From: Desulfobulbaceae bacterium
GTDB taxonomy: Bacteria > Desulfobacterota > Desulfobulbia > Desulfobulbales > Desulfobulbaceae
Reading direction: 5' to 3'
Assembly (NCBI GenBank): GCA_026990725.1
Contig: JALXCX010000419.1
Location: 1-10,893, forward strand
DNA length: 10,893 bases
Shown here: positions 1 through 6,392 of the stretch, one piece after another
Position numbering within the stretch: the first letter of the stretch is position 1
Layout of the letters: the number at the start of each line of letters is the position of its first letter
Notes under the pieces: model-generated
Seen by the model: the letters and a program-made list of their open reading frames with translations, nothing else
Database searches by the model: none
Told to the model about the DNA's origin: nothing
Program-made: the position numbers and the translations under genes

Positions 1-254
1 CCCTCACCCACCACCATCCTGACGACAGATTCGGAACAGAGCCCATCACCAGAAACCAAGGTATCCTGCACATGATCCTCAACGCTGTCCGATGGTGATA
101 AAACAGCCGCCACACCCCCCTGAGCAAGATTTGTTGCCGTATCAGCACATCCTTTCTTAGTAACCAGAGTTACATTGGCAAACGAAGCAACCTTGAGTGC
201 AAATGACAAACCGGCAACACCGCTGCCAACGACCAGAACATCCGTAGTAAACAT
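1..254 (-). CDS. nadB: L-aspartate oxidase, N-terminal fragment (runs off the left edge)
   Basis: NadB is the FAD flavoenzyme that oxidises L-aspartate to iminoaspartate, the first step of de novo NAD synthesis in the cytoplasm. With fumarate as acceptor it also works without oxygen. Read on the minus strand, the protein begins MFTTDVLVVGSGVAGLSFAL. This is a Rossmann dinucleotide-binding start with GSGVAG at residues 10-15, followed near residue 43 by NLAQGGVAAV, a stretch typical of NadB and the related succinate dehydrogenase flavoproteins. The ATG at 254-252 is supported by GAGGAG about five bases upstream. Only 84 codons are present of roughly 520-540 expected, because the window ends. 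The related fumarate reductase and succinate dehydrogenase flavoproteins are the alternative, but the compact N-terminus and the Gln-Gly-Gly-Val context favour NadB. Its leader carries the parS site, 24 bases upstream of the start codon. Confidence 0.87.
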   Translation of the reverse strand, partial: MFTTDVLVVGSGVAGLSFALKVASFANVTLVTKKGCADTATNLAQGGVAAVLSPSDSVEDHVQDTLVSGDGLCSESVVRMVVGE

Positions 255-277
255 AGTATCTCCTCGCAAAACGAAAT

Positions 278-293
278 TGTTTCACGTGAAACA
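278..293. promoter_or_regulatory. parS: parS centromere site (ParB-binding palindrome)
   Basis: The 16 bases TGTTTCACGTGAAACA form a perfect palindrome and match the widely conserved chromosomal parS consensus exactly. It is the only copy seen in the window. ParB dimers load here and slide out along flanking DNA as CTP-bound clamps, and ParA then moves the complex. The site lies between the divergent nadB and parA genes, 11 bases before the -35 element of the parA promoter, so ParB bound here could also affect transcription both ways. The regulatory role is inference; the site itself is plain in the sequence. Confidence 0.95.
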
Positions 294-304
294 TTAAAAA
301 AAGG

Positions 305-333
305 TTCACCCTAGCAATAGAGTGTAGTATACT
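305..333 (+). promoter_or_regulatory. Predicted sigma70 promoter of the parAB operon
   Basis: A -35 element TTCACC (305-310, four of six consensus bases) and a -10 element TATACT (328-333, five of six) are separated by exactly 17 bases. The -10 ends 34 bases before the parA ATG, which leaves a short leader of about 27 bases. parS lies just upstream. No competing promoter of similar quality was seen in the intergenic region. Confidence 0.6.
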
Positions 334-367
334 CGTTTCAAACTCCATCAACAAGGTGAAGAAATCT

Positions 368-1156
368 ATGGCAGCTCCTAAAAATGCAAAAATAATTGCT
401 TTTGCAAACCAAAAAGGGGGCGTCGGGAAAACTACGACGGCTCTCAATCTCTCGGCTGTGCTTGCGGGCAAGTCTAAAAAAGTTCTTCTGGTTGACTCGG
501 ATCCACAAGGGAACGCATCAAGTGGGGTAGGGGTCTTTAACTCGGACCCTAACAAACATCTTTACCATTGCTACATGAACAATTCAGCCACCTCGCAGTG
601 TGTCCAATCGACAAACGTCAAAAATCTCTCGGTTTTGGCGGCTTCAATTGACCTTGTCGGGGTTGAAGTAGAGCTTATATCACTAAAAAACCGTGAAAAA
701 AAACTTAAATCAATACTCAGGCAGGTTCGCGATCAGTATGATTTTATAATTATTGACTGTCCGCCTTCTTTGGGTTTGTTAACCATCAACAGCCTCACAG
801 CTGCAGATTCGGTTCTTATTCCCATGCAATGTGAATATTTTGCTCTGGAAGGGCTGGCACAACTTATTGCCACAATTCGCAAGGTAAAGAAAAGCCTGAA
901 CCGCGGACTTTTTATTGAAGGCTTATTGATGAGTATGTATGACCGGCGTAATCGTCTGACACATCAGGTTGCTAAAGAAATACAGGATCATTTCGGAAAC
1001 CAGGTGTTTAACACTGTTATTCCCCGAAACGTACGATTGAGTGAAAGCCCAAGTCACGGGAAAACAATCATCGAATATGATAAGAATTGCCCGGGCGCAA
1101 AGGCCTTTATAAAACTCGGAAATGAATTTCTGAGAAGAAACAGGAAGGGACAATGA
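368..1156 (+). CDS. parA: Chromosome partitioning ATPase ParA (Soj)
   Basis: ParA is a Walker-type ATPase that binds DNA non-specifically as an ATP dimer and is released by ParB, driving segregation of origin-proximal DNA. The 262-residue product has the deviant Walker A KGGVGKTT at residues 16-23, the A' motif VDSDPQGN around 42-49, and a Walker B strand FIIIDCPPSLG in the middle. It lacks the N-terminal HTH of type Ia plasmid ParA, so it is the short chromosomal Soj type. The start chosen is the ATG at 368, preceded by AAGGTGA with about eight bases of spacing. The GTG at 356 would use that same Shine-Dalgarno as coding sequence and is less likely. The stop overlaps the parB start as ATGA, which points to translational coupling. 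MinD-like ATPases are the alternative, but the parB neighbour and parS settle the call. Confidence 0.96.
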   Translation: MAAPKNAKIIAFANQKGGVGKTTTALNLSAVLAGKSKKVLLVDSDPQGNASSGVGVFNSDPNKHLYHCYMNNSATSQCVQSTNVKNLSVLAASIDLVGVEVELISLKNREKKLKSILRQVRDQYDFIIIDCPPSLGLLTINSLTAADSVLIPMQCEYFALEGLAQLIATIRKVKKSLNRGLFIEGLLMSMYDRRNRLTHQVAKEIQDHFGNQVFNTVIPRNVRLSESPSHGKTIIEYDKNCPGAKAFIKLGNEFLRRNRKGQ

Positions 1157-2028
1157 CCAGCAAGAGTGTTTTAGGAAGAGGTGTTGGAGCTCTGCTCCCT
1201 GAGGACATGGATACCGACGAGGAAGAACGGTTTTTTGTCTGTGATATCGATAAAATACAACCAAATCCCAATCAACCCCGCAGTTATTTTAACGAGGAAA
1301 AACTCAACGAACTTGCCGAGTCCATAAAGGAGCATGGTGTTATCCAACCGCTTCTGGTTACCAAGGAAAAGGGGAACAGGTACAGTCTTATAGCCGGGGA
1401 ACGAAGATTACGTGCAGCCAGGTTGGCTGGTGAAGATGAAGTGCCCGTTGTTGTTATGGAGAATGCGACAGAGGAAGAAAACCTCGAGCTCGCCCTCATC
1501 GAAAATATTCAACGCCACGATCTTAACCCAATAGAAGAAGCGACTGCCTACGCACGACTCATTGAGGATTTTTCATTAACGCAGGAGGAGGTGGCCGGGA
1601 AGGTCGGACGAAAACGCTCAACGATAACGAACATGCTACGCCTACTCAAGCTGCCGGAAACACTACAAAATGACGTTGCCATTGGTAATCTCTCAGGAGG
1701 TCACGCGAGGGTTTTGCTTCGATTAAAAGACAACAAAGCCCTGATGCAATCTGTTCGGGATAGAATCATCAAGGAAGATCTTTCTGTGCGACAAACGGAA
1801 AATATCTGCCGACAGCCTCCTCAAAAAACAACCATACCAAAAAAACCAAAGGTGAAGGGTGATGAGCTGCCGTCATCTTATTGTCGAGCGTTAGCCACGC
1901 AACTGACGAACGAGTTGAACACAAAGGTCAAAATAATACAAAATGGAGCCCGAGGCAGGGTGGAAATAGAGTATTACTCATCTGATGATCTGGATCGTCT
2001 GATAAGCTTGGTGGGTGAAAAGGTGTAA
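1153..2028 (+). CDS. parB: Chromosome partitioning protein ParB (Spo0J), CTP-dependent parS clamp
   Basis: ParB recognises parS, binds CTP, closes into a sliding clamp, recruits SMC and stimulates the ParA ATPase. The 291-residue protein shows all the expected parts. A basic N-terminal ParA-contact segment with LGRGVGALLP lies at residues 7-16. The CTPase fold includes HGVIQPLLV near 61-69, GERRLRAA at 82-89 and ENIQRHDLNPIEEA at 117-130. A helix-turn-helix lies at roughly 141-168 (TQEEVAGKVGRKRSTITNML), followed by a proline-rich linker near 221-240 and a C-terminal dimerisation domain. Length is normal for a chromosomal ParB (about 280-300). It overlaps parA by four bases, and the next gene starts two bases after its stop, so it sits inside a longer transcription unit. 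Confidence 0.96.
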   Translation: MTSKSVLGRGVGALLPEDMDTDEEERFFVCDIDKIQPNPNQPRSYFNEEKLNELAESIKEHGVIQPLLVTKEKGNRYSLIAGERRLRAARLAGEDEVPVVVMENATEEENLELALIENIQRHDLNPIEEATAYARLIEDFSLTQEEVAGKVGRKRSTITNMLRLLKLPETLQNDVAIGNLSGGHARVLLRLKDNKALMQSVRDRIIKEDLSVRQTENICRQPPQKTTIPKKPKVKGDELPSSYCRALATQLTNELNTKVKIIQNGARGRVEIEYYSSDDLDRLISLVGEKV

Positions 2029-2030
2029 CC

Positions 2031-2348
2031 GTGGCCTTAATGCAGATCAGTATCATCCCTATGGGAACCTCCACCCCGAGTGTGGGTGAGTTTATAGCCG
2101 ATGTCCAAGCATTTTTACTTGAGAACGACTGCACCTTTGAGCTCAACGATATGGGCACAGTGATCTACGGGCCCCCTGAAAATCTTTTCTTGGTTGCCGC
2201 AAAAATTCACGGACTTCCTTTTGAGAAAGGGGCTCAAAGAGTTGTCACAAACATTACTGTTGATGACTGGCGGGGAAGAGACCGGCATCCAGGGGATAAA
2301 AAAAATTCCGTATTCAATATCCTGTTGGAAAGGAACAATGAAAGGTAA
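2031..2348 (+). CDS. MTH1187/DUF77 family thiamine-binding-like protein
   Basis: This 105-residue protein belongs to the MTH1187/YkoF-type family (DUF77). Members fold as small ferredoxin-like domains, form tetramers, and in YkoF bind thiamine or its pyrimidine; most members have no proven role. The family pattern is clear: a first strand ISIIPMGT followed by a helix, then MGTVIYGP, and near the C-terminus GAQRVVTNITVDDW, with a final charged tail. The GTG at 2031 is taken as the start because AAAGGTG lies about five bases upstream; an ATG at 2040 is the alternative. The start is two bases after the parB stop, and the 3' end overlaps the next small gene by 11 bases, so translation is probably coupled. 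Thiamine binding here is family-level inference only. Confidence 0.85.
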   Translation: MALMQISIIPMGTSTPSVGEFIADVQAFLLENDCTFELNDMGTVIYGPPENLFLVAAKIHGLPFEKGAQRVVTNITVDDWRGRDRHPGDKKNSVFNILLERNNER

Positions 2349-2490
2349 AAAATTTCAGCTCAGGCGGGCCCCATTTTTCCTGCTTGCCTTTTTTTTACTC
2401 CTCTGGCTTACGGGAGTAGGCCTCAAAGAACCAAAGCGCGTACTTGAACAGGCAAAATCAATCTGCCTTGAATGCATAGGAATAGGGTAG
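2338..2490 (+). CDS. CxxC-motif membrane microprotein (CD1871A-like)
   Basis: A 50-residue protein starts at ATG 2338, with GGAAAGGA ending five bases before it. It has a basic N-terminus (MKGKKFQLRR), one hydrophobic segment at about residues 11-26 (APFFLLAFFLLLWLTG), then a short amphipathic stretch and the C-terminal end SICLECIGIG, with a CxxC at residues 43-46. This layout, and especially the CLECIGIG ending, matches from memory the small CD1871A-type CXXC proteins found next to NapH-like 4Fe-4S membrane proteins in anaerobes. The positive N-terminus predicts that the CxxC end faces the periplasm, unless the N-terminus is cleaved as a signal. It overlaps the preceding gene by 11 bases and ends five bases before the NapH-like gene. 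The CxxC could carry a disulfide, bind metal or attach a cofactor; the sequence does not decide. Confidence 0.8.
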   Translation: MKGKKFQLRRAPFFLLAFFLLLWLTGVGLKEPKRVLEQAKSICLECIGIG

Positions 2491-2495
2491 GGAGG

Positions 2496-3386
2496 ATGGA
2501 GCTTGCAAGGAAATGGATTCAGGCCCTGTGGCTATTCCTGACAAACGGTTTTTTAGGGTTCCCTTTTACCGGTAATATATACCAGGGACCCTTAAAGGTA
2601 ATTTGCTCGCCCGGGCTCAACTGTTACTCGTGCCCGGCATCCACAACATACTGTCCTATTGGAAGCCTGCAGCAGTTGTTGCTTAGTATTCGGTTCTCGC
2701 TACAGACCGGTCAATATTTCTTCGGTTCTTTTGTTATCGGGTCCATGGGTATGCTCGGTGCCGTTTTTGGTCGATTTATCTGTGGATGGGCGTGTCCATT
2801 CGGCTTTATTCAGGAATTACTTCACAAGATACCTTCCAAGAAGTTTTCTATACCTACATCATTGACTTATGGTAAATACCTTTTTTTACTTTTTTTTGTT
2901 ATCATTCTACCCTTAATTATTGTTGATGATTTTGGCTTGGGTAAACCTTGGTTCTGCAAGTACATTTGTCCCGCAGGGACACTCGAAGCAGGTATTCCCA
3001 TGCTCATTTTACAACCGGATTTACGAAGTACCGTGGGCTGGTTATATCTGAATAAAATCACCATAATGATAGGATTTATTGTCTGGTCGGTCCTGTCTTC
3101 CCGCCCTTTCTGCCGAACAACATGTCCGCTAGGGGCCTTTTACGCCCTTTTCAGCCGCTACCAGCTTATAAAGCTCAAATTGCATAAAGATAACTGTACA
3201 AGTTGCGGTGCCTGTCATAAAGTATGCCCAGTTGATATACGCTTTAACGAGACTCCCGACAGCTGCGAGTGTGTTAACTGTATGCGCTGTATGACCGAAG
3301 CCTGCCAATTTGATGCAATATCTGTTGAACTCGCAGGGTTTGAAATTTTCAAACCACAACACAATACTCAAACAACGATTCGATAA
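2496..3386 (+). CDS. NapH-like membrane 4Fe-4S ferredoxin (polytopic)
   Basis: A 296-residue integral membrane iron-sulfur protein of the NapH/CcoG-like class, which carries electrons across or along the inner membrane; its partner here is unknown. Several hydrophobic helices are visible (about residues 8-22, 74-92, 128-143, 186-200). Cysteine motifs in order: C37, C43, C46 and C53 near the N-terminus; CGWACP (96-100); CKYICP (154-158); CRTTCP (206-210); then a soluble ferredoxin end with CTSCGACHKVCP (234-244) and CECVNCMRCMTEAC (257-270). The last group spaces its final cysteine by four residues rather than the usual three. The ATG at 2496 is favoured as the start because homologous proteins begin close to this helix; GGAGG directly abuts it, and an upstream in-frame ATG at 2472 would overlap the previous gene. 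Coupling to the CxxC gene suggests the two form one redox unit. Confidence 0.88.
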   Translation: MELARKWIQALWLFLTNGFLGFPFTGNIYQGPLKVICSPGLNCYSCPASTTYCPIGSLQQLLLSIRFSLQTGQYFFGSFVIGSMGMLGAVFGRFICGWACPFGFIQELLHKIPSKKFSIPTSLTYGKYLFLLFFVIILPLIIVDDFGLGKPWFCKYICPAGTLEAGIPMLILQPDLRSTVGWLYLNKITIMIGFIVWSVLSSRPFCRTTCPLGAFYALFSRYQLIKLKLHKDNCTSCGACHKVCPVDIRFNETPDSCECVNCMRCMTEACQFDAISVELAGFEIFKPQHNTQTTIR

Positions 3387-3390
3387 AGTT

Positions 3391-3855
3391 ATGAAAAAAA
3401 CGCATTACATACTCATTTTCACACTCTTTTTTCTACTGGCCGCCGGTGTTGGTTCTGCAATTGGTGAAATTGTCGCTATCCATGGCAACGACATTAACAT
3501 GCGTTCCGGGGCAGGAAAAAAATATAAGGTTATATGGAAACTCGGGGATGGATTCCCCCTCAAGGTATTAAAACGATCCGGAAACTGGCTGCGGGTACAG
3601 GACTTTGAAGGGACTATAGGCTGGGTCCATAAAAGGGTGACAAACAAATCACCTCATATGATAGTCAAGGTACATAAAAAAACGAAAAAACGGATTAACG
3701 TTCGCAGCGGACCAGGAACCAATAAAAGAATTGTAGCCAAGGCATATTATGGTGTGGTCTTTCAAACGCTTAAACAGAAAAACGGCTGGGTTAAAGTTAA
3801 GCATGGTAATAATGTTACCGGCTGGGTTAAACGAAGTTTGCTGTGGGGCTTTTAA
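3391..3855 (+). CDS. Exported basic protein with two bacterial SH3 (SH3b) domains
   Basis: A 154-residue protein with a typical signal peptide (MKK, then a hydrophobic core to about residue 20, and likely signal peptidase cleavage after GSA near 22). Two SH3b repeats follow. The first, about 27-86, contains DINMRSGAGKKYKVIWKL and ends in GWVHKR. The second, about 93-153, contains INVRSGPGTNKRIVAK and ends in GWVKRSLL. SH3b domains usually bind peptidoglycan or ligands at the cell wall, and in the periplasm often accompany sensors or hydrolases; no catalytic domain is present here. The mature part is strongly basic, with about 28 Lys/Arg against five Asp/Glu by hand count. The start is four bases after the NapH-like stop, with only a weak ribosome site, suggesting translational coupling. 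Its precise role is unknown. Confidence 0.85.
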   Translation: MKKTHYILIFTLFFLLAAGVGSAIGEIVAIHGNDINMRSGAGKKYKVIWKLGDGFPLKVLKRSGNWLRVQDFEGTIGWVHKRVTNKSPHMIVKVHKKTKKRINVRSGPGTNKRIVAKAYYGVVFQTLKQKNGWVKVKHGNNVTGWVKRSLLWGF

Positions 3856-3870
3856 ATGGAAAGCATAAAA

Positions 3871-3895
3871 AAACCCGCTCAAAAAGAGCGGGTTT
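3871..3895 (-). terminator. Intrinsic terminator of the tRNA-Ser pair
   Basis: A perfect ten-base stem, AAACCCGCTC with GAGCGGGTTT, encloses a five-base AAAAA loop. On the minus strand the stem is followed by a run of Ts (GGGTTTTTTT, partly inside the stem), which is the classic form of an intrinsic terminator for the tRNA transcript. On the plus strand only three Ts follow the GC-rich core, so it is a weaker stop for the parA-to-SH3b operon, which has no other visible terminator. Confidence 0.87.
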
Positions 3896-3902
3896 AGTAA
3901 TC

Positions 3903-3995
<93 letters not shown>

Positions 3996-4007
3996 ACAGA
4001 TAAAAAT

Positions 4008-4093
4008 TGGCGGAGGAAGTAGGATTCGAACCCACGGTACTTTCGTACAACGGTTTTCAAGACCGCCGCCTTCAACCACTCGGCCATTCCTCC
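4008..4093 (-). tRNA. tRNA-Ser (anticodon UGA)
   Basis: On the minus strand the acceptor arm GGAGGAA (from 4093) pairs with TTCCTCC, followed by discriminator G and an encoded CCA ending at 4008. The anticodon loop CTTGAAA places TGA at 4059-4057, reading UCN serine codons (chiefly UCA). The variable arm TTGTACGAAAGTACC forms a stem, so this is a class II tRNA. The T loop GTTCGAATC is normal. It is the promoter-proximal member of the tandem pair. Confidence 0.97.
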
Positions 4094-4104
4094 AGCGATT
4101 GGAG

Positions 4105-4133
4105 TAAATACCATTTCAAACAGGTGCTGTCAA
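4105..4133 (-). promoter_or_regulatory. Predicted sigma70 promoter of the tRNA-Ser pair
   Basis: On the minus strand a perfect -35 TTGACA (4133-4128) is followed after 17 bases by a -10 TATTTA (4110-4105, four of six consensus bases). Transcription would start about six to eight bases downstream, close to the mature 5' end of tRNA-Ser(UGA) at 4093. The element sits in the 64-base gap that also must hold the leader of the divergent NifA-like gene. Confidence 0.7.
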
Positions 4134-4157
4134 TAATCTCCTGTCAGATGATACATT

Positions 4158-5729
4158 ATGAAATCAGATTTTAACACTTTAGAAGTAAACGGGCATCTTG
4201 CACTGCAGGATTTAGCCTGCCTTTATGAAATAACAAGAAACCTGGCTTCAGCTGTCCAGTTGCAGACCTGCCTGGAGAAAGTAGTCGCTATTCTTGTTGA
4301 AATGAAATGCATGGAAAACGGGACTATTACCATTGTTAACCCGATAAGCAGGGAGCTTGAAATTGAGGTGGCACACGGCATAACAGCTGAAGCCAGGAAC
4401 AGGGGGAAGTACAAAATTGGCGAAGGAATAACAGGGAGGGTTGTGGCAACGGGAGAGCCAATCATAGTTCCTCAGATAGGTGAGGAACCTCTTTTTCTTA
4501 ACCGGACCAGAACAAGGGGCGATGAACAGAAAAAGAAGAGTTCCTTTCTCTGCGTGCCGATCCAGGTTGGTAATCAATCGATTGGAGCGCTCTCTGTAGA
4601 CAGAGTCTATAAAGAGGGATTTGGTTCTCAATCAGAGCAGGACCTCCGATTTCTTACCGTTGTCAGTTGGTTGATTGCCCAGACCGTGCAGAGGGTCCAG
4701 GATGTAAATAAAGAAAAAGAATCTCTGCTCAAGGAAAACCAGAAGCTTAAACGCGAACTTGCTGCCAAGAATCGAATTACTGATATTATCGGAAACTCCT
4801 CACGGATGCAGGAGGTTTTTGAAATGGTGCACCGTGTTGCCAACTCCAACGCCACAGTCCTTCTCAGGGGGCAATCCGGGACGGGGAAAACATTGGTCGC
4901 TAAAGCACTTCATCACAACTCAAGCAGATCTGCCGGACCATTTATAGTGGTCAACTGTTCAGCCCTTCCGGAGAATCTGTTAGAAAGTGAACTGTTCGGC
5001 CACGAAAAAGGTGCCTTTACAGGGGCCCACGAGCGCAAACACGGGCGTTTTGAGCTGGCTGAAGGGGGTACGTTATTTCTTGATGAAATTGGCGAAATAA
5101 GCCCTGCTGTGCAAATTAAACTGCTCAATGTTATTCAGGAACGAACATTTCAACGCCTGGGGAGTGGTACAATACTTAAAAGCGATATCCGCCTGGTGGC
5201 AGCAACAAATCGTGATCTTGAAAATGCGGTGGAAGAGGGACATTTCAGAGAGGACCTGTATTATCGTCTCAATGTTTTTCCGGTGTACCTGCCTCCCCTT
5301 TGTGAGCGCCGTACCGATATACTGCTGCTTGCCGAACATTTTCTTGAAAAATACAGCAAGGAAAACAATAAAAAAATTACCCGGATTTCCACCTCGGCCA
5401 TAGATTTTCTTATTCAGTATCACTGGCCGGGCAATGTTCGTGAACTGCAAAACTGTATGGAAAGGGCTGTGCTTATCTGTGACGGCAGTGCTATAAAATC
5501 AATACACCTGCCGCCAACCCTACAGCGACCTGAGCTTGCAGAGTCAGGTAACCCTCTCTCACTGGCCGCATCGGTTGAAAATTTTGAGCGCGAACTGATT
5601 GTTGACGCCCTCAAACAAACCAACGGAAACCAGACAAAGGCTGCAAAAATCCTTGATACCAGTCTGAGAATCATTAACTATAAAATCCATAATTACGGGA
5701 TTGACCCCGGGCAGTTTAAGATTAAATAG
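4158..5729 (+). CDS. NifA-like sigma54-dependent transcriptional activator (GAF, AAA+, Fis-type HTH)
   Basis: A 523-residue enhancer-binding protein that would remodel sigma54 RNA polymerase at -24/-12 promoters. An N-terminal GAF domain spans about residues 20-180 (IGEGITGRVVATGEPIIVPQ at 87-106). A charged, likely coiled-coil linker covers 181-205. The AAA+ domain has Walker A GQSGTGKT (238-245), the sigma54-contact loop GAFTGA (285-290), Walker B GGTLFLDEIGE (303-313) and the arginine-rich FREDLYYRL (363-371). The C-terminal Fis-type HTH is at about 487-511 (NGNQTKAAKILD). Domain order and length match NifA and related GAF-containing activators. Cys433 and Cys441 are present, but the paired CX4C of oxygen-sensitive rhizobial NifA linkers is absent. 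No nif genes are in view, so the target is unknown. The ATG at 4158 lacks a good ribosome site. queH starts 26 bases after its stop. Confidence 0.9.
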   Translation: MKSDFNTLEVNGHLALQDLACLYEITRNLASAVQLQTCLEKVVAILVEMKCMENGTITIVNPISRELEIEVAHGITAEARNRGKYKIGEGITGRVVATGEPIIVPQIGEEPLFLNRTRTRGDEQKKKSSFLCVPIQVGNQSIGALSVDRVYKEGFGSQSEQDLRFLTVVSWLIAQTVQRVQDVNKEKESLLKENQKLKRELAAKNRITDIIGNSSRMQEVFEMVHRVANSNATVLLRGQSGTGKTLVAKALHHNSSRSAGPFIVVNCSALPENLLESELFGHEKGAFTGAHERKHGRFELAEGGTLFLDEIGEISPAVQIKLLNVIQERTFQRLGSGTILKSDIRLVAATNRDLENAVEEGHFREDLYYRLNVFPVYLPPLCERRTDILLLAEHFLEKYSKENNKKITRISTSAIDFLIQYHWPGNVRELQNCMERAVLICDGSAIKSIHLPPTLQRPELAESGNPLSLAASVENFERELIVDALKQTNGNQTKAAKILDTSLRIINYKIHNYGIDPGQFKIK

Positions 5730-5755
5730 TACCTTTGCCGGTGAGTGCATAAAAA

Positions 5756-6322
5756 ATGAAAATACTTCTCCATGTCTGCTGCGGGCCATGCAGCGTGTAC
5801 CCGCTTGATTTTCTACGTAATCAGGGTCATGATGTGGCCGGGTATTTTTACAATCCAAATATCCACCCTTATCGTGAATTTAAACGACGTATTGGCGCAT
5901 TGATCCAATTTTCAGAACAAAAAGACTTTCAGGTAACAGTTGATCGGAACTACGGTTTGACCGAATATCTACGTCAGGTTGTTTTTAACGAGAACAGGCG
6001 CTGTGCCATATGTTACGACATGCGTCTTGAACAGACAGCAAAATATGCGGCAGAGCAGGGCGCTGAAGCCTTTACCTCTACTTTATTGTACTCAAAATAC
6101 CAGAACCATCAGCTGCTCATCGACCGGGCAAAATTTTTCTCTCAGAAATATAACATCGATTTTTTTTATCAGGATTTTCGAGAAGGATGGCAACAGGGGA
6201 TTGACGGGTCTCTTGCCATGGATCTGTATCGTCAGCCTTACTGCGGCTGTATTTACAGCGAACAGGAACGATATGATAAAAAATTAAAGAAAAAAATGAG
6301 ACAACAGAAAAATAATGCCTAA
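5756..6322 (+). CDS. queH: Epoxyqueuosine reductase QueH (DUF208)
   Basis: QueH reduces epoxyqueuosine to queuosine in the wobble position of GUN-anticodon tRNAs, the last step of queuosine synthesis, and replaces the unrelated cobalamin enzyme QueG in many bacteria. The 188-residue protein has the family's cysteine signatures: HVCCGPCS near the N-terminus (C8, C9, C12), RRCAICYDMR (C83, C86) and QPYCGCIYSEQERY (C163, C165). In the family these cysteines bind a 4Fe-4S cluster and an adjacent metal. FYNPNIHPYREFKRR (31-45) and STLLYSKYQNHQ (108-119) are further family landmarks. A basic Lys-rich tail closes the protein. GGTGAG lies about ten bases upstream of the ATG. It follows the activator gene by 26 bases and may share its transcript. 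Confidence 0.94.
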   Translation: MKILLHVCCGPCSVYPLDFLRNQGHDVAGYFYNPNIHPYREFKRRIGALIQFSEQKDFQVTVDRNYGLTEYLRQVVFNENRRCAICYDMRLEQTAKYAAEQGAEAFTSTLLYSKYQNHQLLIDRAKFFSQKYNIDFFYQDFREGWQQGIDGSLAMDLYRQPYCGCIYSEQERYDKKLKKKMRQQKNNA

Positions 6323-6362
6323 GGTATGATCACAAAAGCAACGCTAAGGGATTCGTAAGACA

Positions 6363-6378
6363 AAAATTTATAAATTTT
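6363..6378. repeat. Perfect AT-only palindrome upstream of rdgB
   Basis: The 16 bases AAAATTTATAAATTTT are self-complementary and lie 14 bases before the rdgB start, in the 70-base gap after queH. The site could be an operator, part of an AT-rich promoter (TATAAA lies inside it), or a chance A/T palindrome. No GC-rich stem is present, so it is not a normal terminator. Its function is unknown. Confidence 0.35.
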
Positions 6379-6392
6379 ACAGGAATATTATC

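Noticed and set aside
356..367. Upstream GTG start for parA adding four residues
   Set aside because: The AAGGTGA that would serve as ribosome site overlaps this GTG; it fits the ATG at 368 much better, and the family aligns from there.
855..870. Sigma54-like TGGCAC...TTGC element inside parA
   Set aside because: The GG to GC distance is one base too long for the strict -24/-12 spacing, and it lies in coding sequence far from any gene start.
2194..2337. Long upstream extension of the CxxC microprotein
   Set aside because: It overlaps the well-supported DUF77 gene throughout and reads as shadow sequence; the ATG at 2338 has a proper ribosome site.
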